Shown one piece after another: positions 9,745 to 19,962 of a stretch of DNA of 64,000 nt. Made by a program: the position numbers and the translations under genes. Every line of letters starts with the position of its first letter. Positions within the stretch are counted from its first letter, which is position 1. The stretch comes from Nitzschia sp. DOCU1 (taxonomy: Eukaryota > Bacillariophyta > Bacillariophyceae > Bacillariales > Bacillariaceae): assembly GCA_951394045.1 (NCBI GenBank), contig OX595986.1, positions 186,001 to 250,000 of the forward strand, in the 5' to 3' direction. Below the pieces are notes generated by a model. The model was not told the DNA's origin, did not search any database, and saw only the letters and a program-made list of their open reading frames with translations.

Positions 9745-12021
9745 ATGCCAACGTCCAAGAAAATGGCGCGAACGCGAGTCTATCGGGCATCGTCGCTCTT
9801 GTCGCTGTTGCTGCTGCTTTGTGTCCAAGTGGAATCGTTCGTTGCCAATGAGGATATCATCGTGCGGCCGCGGCTTGCTCAAACAGGTCTCCAGCAGCAG
9901 CAGCAGCAGCAGCCAGAAGCCGTCGTCGCTGCGTTTCCAAGCGTGTTTTCCACTTCCGTTCCCCGAGACGAAATTGTCGCGGACTTTTACAAGCAACGTC
10001 TGGGGGAAATGGATTTACTTCATGTCGATTGTTCCTTGTCACATTATTGTCGCGTGAAAACCCTGATTCATTCCTCCAAGGAACTCGAGTACTTTCAATC
10101 GCACTTAACCTTAGAGTATGATGCCGATGCTACAAACGCCATTGTGTCGCGTCGTAGTCGTCGAAAACTCGACAACACCAGCCGACACTTGAATGATTAC
10201 TCTACGATTGATGGCTTTGATTGTTTTTTGGATTATGAAGGCGCCATGGCACGAATTCAAGACATGGTAGCGGCTAGTCCATCTCATGTCCAAATGGAAT
10301 GGATCGATATTGGAGATTCCTATGTCAAAACGCAAAACGCAGATGCAGGTCACGATATCTACGCCTTGCATTTGACGGCAGCCAATTCTACCGTCCGAGT
10401 CAAAACGCCAATGATGATTTTGACGGGTGTGCATCCCCGCGAATATGCTCCACCCGAATTAGTGAGACAATGGATCATGTCCTTGCTAGAGTATGAGAAT
10501 GTGGAAGCCAGAGTCATGTTGGAATCAACGGATATTTATTGGATCCCGTACGTCAATCCCGATGGACGGGTCCTCGCGGAAACGACGCAAGGGTATAGAC
10601 GCAAAAATCTCAATCGACGAGCAGAGGGAGCCACGAGTTGTGCCAGTGATGAATATGGCGTGGATATCAATAGGAACTTTCCCTTTCGATGGGGCAATGA
10701 TGACGGATCTTCCAATGACCCTTGTTCCCAAACCTTTCGAGGCACAGAAGCTGCTAGTGAACCAGAAACACAAGCTGTCATGAACTATTGTTTGCAAGTC
10801 TTTCCTCAAGGACAACGGTTAGAACCTGGCAATTTCTACCAAGATAATCCTGTAGGCTACAATGCCTCGTCGACGACAGGCTTTTTTGTGGATATCCATT
10901 CCTTTGGAAACTTTTACATATATGTGAGTACAAGAGAGAGCCAGCGTGTCAATGTCGATCCCGCAGATTGTGCTCATTTATATCGTTTTGTCTTTCAATG
11001 ATAACAGCCCTGGGGATTTGAAAATCAAGAGACGCCTAATCATGATGGTTACTCGGCCATGGTACGCAAGTTGAATCATTTCACTGGATTTTCCATTGAA
11101 GGTCCTGGACCCGATTTCACCACTCCGGCTTCGGGCGCGACAGATGATTGGGCCTACTCGTCGCTAGGGGCATCCGGAATGACATGGGAAATTGGGACGA
11201 CCTTTCATGAAGATTGTGACACGTTTCAAAACGAAATTTTAGCGCCCAACTTTGTGGCACTCAACTATGCCGCCAAAGTGGCGCGACGTCCTTTTTTATT
11301 GTCCAAGGGTCCGGATATTATCACAATGACAACCAATGTAGAAGAACTGGAATACGGTCAGGACTTGACGCTGACGTTTCAAGCATCCGATAGTGCCTAC
11401 TCGGATTCCTCGTATGCATCCGCGACACAATCCGTGGCCAAAGTTTGGATCTACGTCGACCAGCATCCGTACTCCAATGTTTCCATCGCGGAAATACGCC
11501 GACCGCATTGGGTATTCAACAGTTCTCAATTTAGTGGCAAAGGCAAGGGAGAATTTACTTGGAATTGGTTGACTTTGGAGCGACGTTGGCGTCGACGCTC
11601 TATACCCATTGAAGGAGAACATCTTGTATATTTGATTGCCTTTGATGAAGATGGCGTTCCTGGCCCACTAGCGGCGACATCTATAATGGTGGGAGCCCTT
11701 CCTGTAGTTCCAACGTTGGAACCAACACTTGCGACAGCAATGCCAAGTACAGTGCAACCCACATCCATTGGGCCATCGGTCCGTGGTCGATCGGAAAACG
11801 CAGTAACACCACAGGGTACGTAAAGATGGCAAATTGGCCAGCCATGTCATGATTTCTTCTCACGCTGTGCTTTATTCGCAGGCATCACATATGAAAACGC
11901 TACACTCGCGTCGGAACAAGGCGAGCCGGCAGCGGCTACTTCGGGCGCAACATCCTGTCTTGGCGCTGCTGAAGTTGCGCTAGCCGTTGCGACCATGCTA
12001 CTTTTCCTAGTACACTACTAG
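9745..12021 (+). CDS. secreted M14-family zinc carboxypeptidase with GPI-anchor-like tail
   Basis: Three exons: 9745-10923, 11008-11815, 11882-12021; both introns are GT-AG (84 and 66 nt) and the joined frame gives about 708 aa. A signal peptide follows the second Met (MARTRVYRASSLLSLLLLLC). The prodomain contains a polyQ stretch from a CAG run at 9892-9912. Catalytic signatures of family M14 are complete: GVHPREYAPPE (zinc ligands His and Glu), NPDGR, DINRNF, VDIHSFGNFYIY joined across intron 1 to PWG (third zinc ligand His), and WEIGTTF with the catalytic Glu. After a beta-rich region and a PTLEPT linker, exon 3 ends with SGATSCLGAAEVALAVATML plus a few more hydrophobic residues and no cytosolic tail, as in GPI-attachment signals. 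It should cleave C-terminal residues from peptides at the cell surface. The start could also be 9763. Confidence 0.85.
9892..9912 (+). repeat. CAG microsatellite encoding polyQ
   Basis: Seven CAG units in the prodomain of the carboxypeptidase. In frame, so length changes would only alter the Gln run. Confidence 0.9.
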
Positions 12022-12539
12022 TACTAGTACTATTACGTTAGAATGAATAATGTAGCCACGCCTAGTAGCTACTGCGCTCGCAGCTCCTTTAGATGACAAT
12101 GTGAATGCCGTAGTTTTGCGCTCGAGAATCGCACGACGCTCTACTTCTAGTACTACGACAGAATACCAAACTCAATTCTTTGTTTGTCTAAGCTCTAGTA
12201 GCTAGCTGTATCCTTTGCTTCTCCAACTCTGTGCTAGCAGTGGTCTAGAGTGCGCACTATCCAGTTTAGCACAACTACTTGCTAAGGATCGGCATTGTCG
12301 TTCGTCGCAACGATATTCGCAACAAGCAACAAGTCTCTCCACCACCACAACAACAAGTCATTAGACGCGTGGTAGTCATAGGTAAAGGGGGAAAAGAGGC
12401 CAGCTTGATGATGATGATGATGATGATGATGATTTCCACAATCCTCATCATCTTGAATGCAACATTGTTCTTCTTGGAACAAGCACCCCAGCCAACACTG
12501 TTTTCTTGCACCCGCATATCACTTCGTCCAATCGTCTAC
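12022..12539. other. intergenic, between converging 3' ends
   Basis: Holds the 3' ends of the carboxypeptidase and the downstream membrane protein. It contains a nine-unit GAT microsatellite and several CTAGTA-rich stretches. No gene supported. Confidence 0.6.
12407..12433 (+). repeat. GAT microsatellite (9 units)
   Basis: Perfect trinucleotide run in intergenic sequence. It creates a spurious poly-Met or poly-His in overlapping ORFs. Confidence 0.95.
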
Positions 12540-13502
12540 TTAGTAGACTTGTGCAGTAGCCCCCCCTTCCACATCTTCGACTTCGTCCGCCGATTCTTCT
12601 CCTTTGCCTTGCCCACCATCCTTCTTATCGGTCGTCGCAGTGGGAGTCGCAGTCGTAGCAACATATCGTCGACCCCACAAGGAGAGTCCCCACAATGCCA
12701 GTGTCAACAAGGGAAAAAAGACAAATACAATCAAGACACACAAAATGGCAGCACTGGTAGGATCCTTCCAATCCAAAATACCATACAAGACATCGCTGTC
12801 ATCGTCGTCGTTGATAGTACTGGGATTATCGACAGGCACTAATCCTTGAATCAAACTCCATGCGACAAACAACAAGGCGAATCCCATGGCAAAGACGTAA
12901 TGTGCCACTCGGACTGGAATTTTGTTGACCCAAAGACCATCCACCAGAGTCAAGACAAAAGATCCAGCATGAGAAAAGACCACAAAGTAATTCAAGGTAT
13001 ACGTGGCAGGATCATATTCTGTAGCCCAAAACAAGGGCACCACCAAGCAATTATGCAAGGCTGCCACCAAGTACATGACCCAGGTAGCTTTGATGATCCA
13101 GTTTGCCGTTGTCGTCGTTGATGTTGGTGACACCACTAGCGACACGAGCAAACTCAGCGTCAAGTAGATAGTGCTATAAAAGTACGTCCAAATCGTCACG
13201 TACGCTGGAAAAAAGTACGCATACGGCGAATCTTGCCAGCCATAGGCTAAACTAGCCACGATCCAGGCCCAGACCATGCCCTTGTACACCAAGACTTTGC
13301 GGGAAGCTTTGCATTGAAAACTGGCTTGCAAATCAATCGTTTGTCCATTTGGAGCATCCACGAGACCGAACCAGGTCGTAGTGGGCAAGCCCGTACAACA
13401 ATGACAAGCGATTTCGGCACGAAGCCAAGCACAACAAGATGAGCCACCCTGAGCACCGGTGGTAGGAGATGTTGTTGTTTCAACGTTGTTATTGACAGAC
13501 AT
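12540..13502 (-). CDS. rolling-stone-like multi-pass membrane protein, tandem copy 1
   Basis: 320 aa if started at the Met at 13502 (MSVNNNVETTT); an upstream in-frame Met at 13610 adds 36 residues with no counterpart in the paralog. The N-terminus carries a Cys-rich motif CCAWLRAEIACHCC and WFGLVD, also present in the neighbour. About seven hydrophobic segments follow. The motifs YWATEYDP-type (here FWATEYDPATYTLNYFVV), FSHAGSFVLTLVDGLWVN, PVRVAHYVF, then LVPVDNP and YGILDWKDP resemble the rolling stone family (YDP, D-x-PVR-x-H, Y-x-LDW-x-P). The C-terminal tail is acidic and cytosolic. The biochemical role of that family is unclear, and the match is motif-level from memory. Confidence 0.65.
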   Translation of the reverse strand: MSVNNNVETTTSPTTGAQGGSSCCAWLRAEIACHCCTGLPTTTWFGLVDAPNGQTIDLQASFQCKASRKVLVYKGMVWAWIVASLAYGWQDSPYAYFFPAYVTIWTYFYSTIYLTLSLLVSLVVSPTSTTTTANWIIKATWVMYLVAALHNCLVVPLFWATEYDPATYTLNYFVVFSHAGSFVLTLVDGLWVNKIPVRVAHYVFAMGFALLFVAWSLIQGLVPVDNPSTINDDDDSDVLYGILDWKDPTSAAILCVLIVFVFFPLLTLALWGLSLWGRRYVATTATPTATTDKKDGGQGKGEESADEVEDVEGGATAQVY

Positions 13503-14361
13503 GCTGGTAGCAGAGGATCCAAGAAGCAATGGGGCAGACAGAGAGTCAGTGTCCAAAAGAATGAAACCAAGTTTCGTGCCGCTGCTGCGCTGTGGCCAAA
13601 AATCCAGCATTCAACGCCGCGCGTGTCTCTCGAGTCGTGCAGGATTTAAAGAAAAAGAACTCTAGCCAATGACCGTAATAAATAAAATAAGGACAGAGGA
13701 CCCATATGATACGTTGCCATGCCATTGTACTACCTACCTATTCAGGCGCAACAGAAGCACAACTCAAGACTCGCCATTCGTTCGGAAGTGAACTTGCAGC
13801 AAGGAGTAGTAGCAATAGTAGAGGTTTAGCCCCCCCCCCCCTGCTGGGACGTTTGATCCATGGCATTGCAGCATAGCGAAAAGGAGTCATATTCAAAATG
13901 TAGTTAGCTACCAGCAGCAGCTCAAGACTCGCCCTTCTTCGAAAGTGGTCAGTTTGCAGCTACTTGTAGAGGTGGAGAATTGCTAGTAGTAGAACATCCC
14001 TTCCATGCGCATTTGGCGCTTGGCGCATGGTATTACAACGCAGAGACAACCGATAGGAGTTTATTCAGAATATATTAGCAGTTTGTTTAGGCTAGAAAAC
14101 AAGGTGCCGCAAGGATACTGCAAACGCCGCAGCAGTTGACTTGGAGAACATCCAAAAGAAGAAAACACAAGAGAAGCATGAACAAACCGCCACTTCTCGG
14201 ACCGTATGCAGCTCCAAGCTGCATTAGCTAGAGCTCTTGATTACCTCGAAGCAGCAGCCGCAAGGATACTGCAACACGCATCAGAAACATATGAAGACTC
14301 ATGGAGAACAAACCATCACTCCTCTCGGACCGATATACGACTGCTCCAAGCTCTAGAAGTC
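13503..14361. other. intergenic region with imperfect direct duplications
   Basis: Upstream region of copy 1 and 3' side of copy 2. It holds a 12-C run (13830-13841) and two pairs of imperfect direct repeats of about 150-160 bp period. No coding sequence supported. Confidence 0.6.
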
Positions 14362-14374
14362 CTAGAGCTCTCGA
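13760..14374 (+). repeat. two pairs of imperfect direct repeats, about 150-160 bp period
   Basis: CTCAAGACTCGCC recurs near 13764 and 13921, each followed by a similar run ending in a TTCA-AAT-TAG segment. GCCGCAAGGATACTGCAA recurs at 14106 and 14257, each followed by AACAAACC, TCTCGGACCG, GCTCCAAGCT and AGAGCTCT in the same order. These look like degenerate local duplications. Confidence 0.6.
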
Positions 14375-15315
14375 TCTTCGGGCAAAATTTCCATCGATGG
14401 ATTCTCTACATCTTCTGTTTTCTCCGATTCCTCATGGGGCTGGTTCTTGTCCTTCGTAGTACTCGAAGCTGCTGCAAGGCCTTCTTGAGCACTATTATTC
14501 TCTACGACATAGCGTCGACCGAGCAATAGCGACAGGCCCCAAAACAATACTGTCAATAAAGGCATGGCGCCAAACAAGCAAATGATGGATACAATAGCCG
14601 AAGCTACTGGATCTTGTGCCCAGTCTAGAATCGAATACAAGGATTCGTCGTCACCCTCCTTGTTGGGATTATCCACGGGCACCAAACCTTGCGCCAAACT
14701 CCAAGCAATAAATAAGAGTCCAAAGAACAAACAGGCAAAGTAATGCATCAATCGAACCGGCACACGATTCACAAACAAGCCATCGATTGCTACTACCGCA
14801 AATGACGCGCCATGTGCCAAAATGGTAAAGTACCGAATCGTGTACGTGGCCGGGTCATATTCCGTGATCCAATACAAAAGGACAATCAAAATGCCATGCA
14901 CGGCCGCCACAGTATACGCGATCCAAGTCATTGTCAACAACGCGTTCGTGGGCGATTTCACCAAGACGGACGTTGCCAAACTCAACGTCAAGTAGGCCAC
15001 GGCATAAAACAAGGTCCAGTACGACAAGTACGCCATGAAAAAGTATGGATATTTGTAATCGACCCACCCATAAATGTAGCTGCCCGTGACAAAACCCCAC
15101 AGGACGAACTTTGTCAACAAGACCCACTTGCTAGCGCCAAGCTGGAAACTGGCATTCCAATCAATCGTTTTGCCATTGGCGGCATCGACCGAACCGAACC
15201 AGCCGCTGACGGGAAGATTCGTGCAACAGCGACAGGCGAGTTCGGCGCGGAGCCAGGAGCAGCAGCCGCCGCCGCGGCCACTCGAAGAAGAACTTGTCGT
15301 TTCGGTCAAAGTCAT
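14362..15315 (-). CDS. rolling-stone-like multi-pass membrane protein, tandem copy 2
   Basis: 317 aa from the Met at 15315 (MTLTETTSSSSS); the upstream Met at 15333 adds only six residues. It aligns along its length with the minus-strand gene at 12540: CCSWLRAELACRCC, WFGSVDAANGKTIDW, a hydrophobic core, YWITEYDPATYTIRYFTIL, HGASFAVVAIDGLFVNRVPV followed by RLMHY, AQGLVPVDNP, and YSILDWAQDP. About seven membrane segments are visible, with an acidic C-terminal tail (EDVENPSMEILPEDREL). The same family assignment and doubt apply. The conserved N-terminal Cys block before the first membrane segment could be a lipidation or metal site; that is inference. Confidence 0.65.
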   Translation of the reverse strand: MTLTETTSSSSSGRGGGCCSWLRAELACRCCTNLPVSGWFGSVDAANGKTIDWNASFQLGASKWVLLTKFVLWGFVTGSYIYGWVDYKYPYFFMAYLSYWTLFYAVAYLTLSLATSVLVKSPTNALLTMTWIAYTVAAVHGILIVLLYWITEYDPATYTIRYFTILAHGASFAVVAIDGLFVNRVPVRLMHYFACLFFGLLFIAWSLAQGLVPVDNPNKEGDDESLYSILDWAQDPVASAIVSIICLFGAMPLLTVLFWGLSLLLGRRYVVENNSAQEGLAAASSTTKDKNQPHEESEKTEDVENPSMEILPEDREL

Positions 15316-16009
15316 GGTGATAGAATAGAGCAAAGGGAAAGGTATGGGGTTGCAAAAGTTGTGTCGCTTTCACTGGTTCCTTCTGATTCCTTCTTGCTTA
15401 CGATCGCCGCACATGATGTGTGACACCTGTTGCCGCCGGGCGTGCGTTGACTCGAGGTAATTTGGCAACGATGCGCGAGCGCGCCGTCATATGAGAACTC
15501 CAATCTCGAACAACACACTCTACGTACAGTAGGCAATAAATAATGGGTACGATGCGGAACATTATGATAGACATGAGAATACGTATTATCAACGACGCCA
15601 AGCTCACGCTTTACTCCGCCACGACATTGGATTGGAACCCTAGTTTTGGTGGCAAAATTCTCTAAACAACTGTCCCGATTCCCTAGATATTTTGGCGGCA
15701 AGACCCGTTCAGATAACAAGAACATGCCTTCGGTGAATATTGATAAAGCGCCATCAAAGAAGAAATGTCTCGTTGGTTGCCGAGAAGCAAGATTTTATGT
15801 TACGAGATGTCTCTGAGGCACGTGCCATTCTTGCGACTATAAAACTTTGAGAATGTCTTGTGCCAATTCGGAGAGCCAGGGCACGCTTAAATAATTGTTC
15901 GTGTCTTAAATAGGAAGGCGGCAAAGTGTTCGGGGTTGAAAGCCCCCATTCCCTCTATCAACTTACAATTTCCCACCAAGACGTGGTTCACGGTAAATAA
16001 TCTGCGACC
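15316..16009. other. divergent promoter region
   Basis: About 690 bp between divergently transcribed genes. Nothing coding is supported; the overlapping ORFs are antisense shadows of the paralog's 5' part. Confidence 0.5.
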
Positions 16010-18886
16010 ATGAGCGTTTCGTTTAATGCCAACGTTCGAGCTGCTATGATGTTAACGCTACTCTGCTGCTTGGCATCATCATCATCATCTGCTGCTGGAC
16101 CCCCACCGCTTGATCAACGACAACAAGAGACGCCACCCCCTCCTGCTCCTCGCCGTGGTGGTCCTGGTGGTGGTGGTGGCAAGAAGAAGGGGGGGTTTCA
16201 ACGCGACTTTGCATATCCAAAAACAAAGCTCCTTGACCATCGTACCACCAAATCAAGCCTTCCGTCCAAGAACACTTCGCTTCAGGCGAACCCCCCACCC
16301 CCAACAACTCCTCGGAAGACGCAAAAGGACGAGGACGATGATGCGGATCATACGGCGCCGTCGTCGTCGTCCTCGTTTCACGCCTTTGTATTGGCGGAAG
16401 TTATGGGAACGCCACGCCTGGTCACCACGGACGATTACAATCGTATACAAAATGCATTCGTTGCCACCTACGAACAGCTCACCAAGGAAGAAGAGGAACG
16501 ATGTGCTGGCAATGCGGATCACGCATCCTACTACTATGTCAAACCACTCCTCGACAATGTCGTGCTATTGCCGGAAACCACTGATGCATTTGGTGATAAG
16601 ACACTTGGGGACCCCGACGTCGGGCCTGTTGATTATTCACTGAACTTTACGTACGTTATGGAAGTACAGGGACGCTCGTCCAACCCTTGCAGTCTGTCTC
16701 CTTTCGGAACTGGTGTGCCCAACCTGTTCGAACAACAAGAAGAAGGTGCAGGTGCTGCTGATGGTGCTGGCGAGGACGACGACTGCTCTTGTACGAAAAG
16801 CCCCTCTGCGGTCGCCTTTGTGGATCTGTTTAATGAGTTCTATCTCAGTTCTATCCCGAGCGAGGGTATTGTTCGAGCTCTAAGCTTTACTCAAACCGAT
16901 TTCGTGCCCGATTGTGATATACAAGAGCTTTCCTACTTTGAAACGACAGTCCTGGTCACGGCATCGTCCGAGTTTCTCGAAAACGATGCCAATGTGATTA
17001 AACAACGTTTCATGGAGACTTACAATCAAGCGAACTTTCTCAACGACAATCAAATCTGCGATCCTTTGCGTCGAATCGTTGTCGGAGTCTCTGTCCAACT
17101 CCCAGACGAGAACTGCACAGATTTTGACTCTGACAACCAGCATAAGGAAGCCGAGGATGAAGAACAAGAAGAAGACGATGACAAGAAGCAGGATCATCAT
17201 AGTAATTTTGAAAAGGATGATGAGAATCGCCGACTCCAGGAAGAGAATGATGTACTCATGCCAAGCGGAGCGCCTTCTACTAGTAGCAGTCCTTCACCTG
17301 CTCCCTCCATCCGAGTCGCAGGGTCGCTGATAGAACCAGTCGAGTTTTTCATGACTGTCACTGGAACTTGCATCGGTTGCAATAGTGACACCAACTTGTT
17401 TGACGCAGTTGATTTGCGGCGTCGTGGTCGTCGTAAGTTGGAGCAGTACGACCACTCTGGCTTTCAAGAATATCCCACCGCCCGCTGCCTATGTCCCTTC
17501 GGCTTGGAACATCGAGGCCCTACAGTTGAAGAATTCCTTGCAATCTTTGCCCCTGGTTTGTGCGTATTGGAACTAGACCCTGTGGAATGTCCTGACCTTG
17601 AGGTATCGGTGTCTGAGGATGACAACTTCGATGAGACAACAAGCAGTAGTGCCGACAACGAGGAGTACGAGTACCACCGCTCAAAACTGGATACCACTCT
17701 AACCTTGAATGCCTCATCGTGGTCTAGTCTCCTTCATTATGGGTCGTCACTGGTTGCAGACGAGGGTCAAACTTACAAGAAAACAGGCAAGAAGGACGAG
17801 GATACAAAGAACAAGGATCATGACGAAGGGCACCACAAGAAAGAAGAAGAAGTCCACCCGACCATCCAGGTGCTCCAAGACCTTTTCGTCCAAGCCTACA
17901 ACAGCCTAATCGCTGAGTTTTGTGACTACTTTGGACGAGTTGTGGTTTTTGCTGCAGTTCTTGACCCAAATGATGTTTTACGTGACATAGAACGAAAAGT
18001 CAAGAAACAAGAACTCGAGGACAAGGTGGACTTGGACGACGTGAAGATTGATGTACGCTTCCTGGTTGTTCGACGTTGCCGCCGTGGGATCGTGGACGGC
18101 ACAGACATCAAGCAATGTGATGGCTTGTTCGCGGATACCATCACCGACGCCCTGATGGACGAAGTTTCGGAAGATCGGCGCTTCTTACGACGTGCTAGAA
18201 ATAGTCCCCAAAATGGATCGGACAACCCCCGCGATACCTCCCAGGATGGTGCGCCGAATGAAGTTACGATACTGAACAATGGTCAAGAAGATTCTACTGA
18301 GCAAGAAACTTTTGTTGTTCCCAGCAGAATAACAGCGTGGTCCTCTCGCATGTTCTTGCCCGACGACAGCTCGACGACGATGGTAGTCAAGAAAGCAACG
18401 ACCCTGTCCTCTTCTGTTCAGCGACGGGGTCTCTTGGTTTCTCCACCCGCCTGCAACATCGCCCAATGCTTTTGTCCGACCGATGCTGTGAAGCGCCGCC
18501 CACCCAAGCGGGATGAGTTTCTTGCTGTCTATGAAGATTTCTTGGAGTTCGCTGCTTCGTCTCAGGGTGGCAACGGAACTCATCCATTCATGGTTCCAGG
18601 AAAGAATGAGACGTCCTTTTTCTCTTTTACTCCATTGGATCCCGTCACGTCCGTTTCAGGCCTTTGCCCATGGACACCCAACCCGGAGCCAAATTACACG
18701 GTTGTTCCCACTTTAGCCCCTACGTTCTTTGATTCGGAGTTCCCTAGTGAGTATCCATCGTCTTTTGATGAAGAAGAATCTACCGACGATGATCCTGAAC
18801 CCTGCATATCTGAACCCACACCGGAACCCTCGGAATCTTTTGATATGAGCATGAAGAAGCTCACATATATGCCACCATTGCCCTAA
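16010..18886 (+). CDS. secreted Cys-rich protein with three internal repeats, copy 1
   Basis: Single exon, 958 aa. A signal peptide (MMLTLLCCLASSSSSAAG) is followed by a low-complexity Pro/Gly/Lys-rich region. The remainder has three related units of about 250 residues. Each has an F-x2-[AT]Y helix followed by a Cys (IQNAFVATYEQL; IKQRFMETYNQANF then CDPLRRIV; LQDLFVQAYNSLIAEFCDYF) and a C-x-C(P) block leading into a second helix (CSCTKSPSAVAFVDLFNEF; CLCPFGLEHRGPTVEEF; CFCPTDAVKRRPPKRDEF). An acidic Asp/Glu/Lys/His insert lies in the middle. The C-terminus is Pro/Ser/Glu-rich (PSEYPSS, SEPTPEPSES). I do not recognise the family. Paralog of the gene at 19963. Confidence 0.75.
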   Translation: MSVSFNANVRAAMMLTLLCCLASSSSSAAGPPPLDQRQQETPPPPAPRRGGPGGGGGKKKGGFQRDFAYPKTKLLDHRTTKSSLPSKNTSLQANPPPPTTPRKTQKDEDDDADHTAPSSSSSFHAFVLAEVMGTPRLVTTDDYNRIQNAFVATYEQLTKEEEERCAGNADHASYYYVKPLLDNVVLLPETTDAFGDKTLGDPDVGPVDYSLNFTYVMEVQGRSSNPCSLSPFGTGVPNLFEQQEEGAGAADGAGEDDDCSCTKSPSAVAFVDLFNEFYLSSIPSEGIVRALSFTQTDFVPDCDIQELSYFETTVLVTASSEFLENDANVIKQRFMETYNQANFLNDNQICDPLRRIVVGVSVQLPDENCTDFDSDNQHKEAEDEEQEEDDDKKQDHHSNFEKDDENRRLQEENDVLMPSGAPSTSSSPSPAPSIRVAGSLIEPVEFFMTVTGTCIGCNSDTNLFDAVDLRRRGRRKLEQYDHSGFQEYPTARCLCPFGLEHRGPTVEEFLAIFAPGLCVLELDPVECPDLEVSVSEDDNFDETTSSSADNEEYEYHRSKLDTTLTLNASSWSSLLHYGSSLVADEGQTYKKTGKKDEDTKNKDHDEGHHKKEEEVHPTIQVLQDLFVQAYNSLIAEFCDYFGRVVVFAAVLDPNDVLRDIERKVKKQELEDKVDLDDVKIDVRFLVVRRCRRGIVDGTDIKQCDGLFADTITDALMDEVSEDRRFLRRARNSPQNGSDNPRDTSQDGAPNEVTILNNGQEDSTEQETFVVPSRITAWSSRMFLPDDSSTTMVVKKATTLSSSVQRRGLLVSPPACNIAQCFCPTDAVKRRPPKRDEFLAVYEDFLEFAASSQGGNGTHPFMVPGKNETSFFSFTPLDPVTSVSGLCPWTPNPEPNYTVVPTLAPTFFDSEFPSEYPSSFDEEESTDDDPEPCISEPTPEPSESFDMSMKKLTYMPPLP

Positions 18887-18988
18887 GTGTAACAAAGTTA
18901 ACTGTGACTTTATCATTTCCTAGTAGTGTTGACTAGTGCATCTGCGTCGTTAGCTCTAGGATGATATATTGCGAAGGGTATCACATGC

Positions 18989-19216
18989 TTGCGTTCGTAT
19001 CCTACCGAGTTCCCTAGCGAGTTTCCAACTGATGAACCCTCCCATGAACCCTCGGAATTCCCATCGAATGTAGCCTCCGTTATCCCCTCCTCCGCTCCCA
19101 CCTTGATTCCTACCGGTAGGAGGCCCAGCAATCCCGCCACCAGCAGCCCCTCCGATCAACCCAGCAGCACCCCAAGCATCTCTGATCAACCCAGCAACAG
19201 CTCGGTCCCCCTTTAA
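18989..19216 (+). pseudogene. orphan Pro-Ser-rich tail fragment
   Basis: The frame reads TEFPSEFPTDEPSHEPSEFP and later SSPSDQPSS and SISDQPSNSS, ending in TAA. Such P-S-x-x-P-S tails are common at the C-termini of diatom surface proteins. Its start resembles the EFPSEYPSS segment of the upstream gene (gagttccctag is shared at DNA level). The copy has no domain in front of it, and no splice from the upstream gene keeps frame. Probably the remaining tail of a lost tandem copy. Confidence 0.4.
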
Positions 19217-19259
19217 AAAACACCAAAACAATAATACCATGAGTTTGAAGTAAGGCATC

Positions 19260-19514
19260 GACTGTCTCCAAATCGACCATCCTGGACAAACGTGGCACGT
19301 CGTTCCCCATGTTTTCGAATAGCTTAACGGCGGTTTGGATACTACTAGCAGAACCATGATGCAGCAGCAACGCTCGTAGCAACGTGTCACACCAGGTCAT
19401 GCTGGCATCATTCACTCGGTTATTATGCTTCCAAATATACGACGGATTGTTGTTACTGCCCTTCGCAGCTTGCGATTGCCAAAATGCCCCCAGATTTTTC
19501 GAACTGGGGAGCAT
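19260..19514 (-). pseudogene. possible helical-repeat (PPR-like) gene fragment
   Basis: The minus strand encodes WCDTLLRALLLHHG, then TAVKLFENMG and VDLETVDALLQ, a spacing reminiscent of pentatricopeptide repeats. The frame then runs into sequence antisense to the Pro-Ser tail. No start-to-stop gene is apparent. Weak, and offered only as a candidate fragment. Confidence 0.2.
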
Positions 19515-19962
19515 TGACTTGACTTAACCCGCTATCGTAAGATATAATATTGGATTGGAACTAGCGAACGCCAAATTGTATCCTGGTACCGGTAGTTTTA
19601 TCTGGTGTGGACGAAGAAGAGTGGGATCGCCGACAAAGCAATAAATGCAAGAAAATTGACCCCGTGCAGTCTTACTCCAAGTTGATGATACTGACTGTCT
19701 GTCTGTAGGGCGGGGGGCATTTATCAGCTACTTAAGACACGACCCGATTGTTCCAATCGCCAATATTGTGCGTCGTTTCGCGGTGTCATCCACTTGTAAT
19801 TGTTTTGACGAGTCGAGTCTTGCTTGGACGACGGAGTCTGCGACTAAGGACGCGCTCTGCATCCAGTAGAGAATCGCAGACAACGAGAGCCATCCATATG
19901 TTGGGTTTGTTCAGAGATTCATTCCGTTGCCAATCTTACTTTGATCCTGCGAGGTTGCTATA

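Larger units (their letters stand above)
18887..19962. other. region between the two Cys-rich paralogs, with gene debris
   Basis: Contains an orphan Pro-Ser tail sequence (18989-19216), a possible antisense gene fragment (about 19260-19514) and two TACCGGTA palindromes (19111 and 19587). No complete gene is supported. The last few hundred bases should hold the promoter of the second paralog. Confidence 0.5.

Noticed and set aside
9487..9996. 169-aa minus-strand ORF
   Set aside because: Overlaps the 5' part of the carboxypeptidase gene antisense; no domain or signal features.
12279..12842. 187-aa ORF with a poly-Met run
   Set aside because: The poly-Met comes from the GAT microsatellite, and the rest is antisense to the membrane protein gene.
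18747..19015. Splice from the GTGAGT at 18747 to the Pro-Ser tail
   Set aside because: The only nearby acceptors either shift the tail out of frame or meet a stop.
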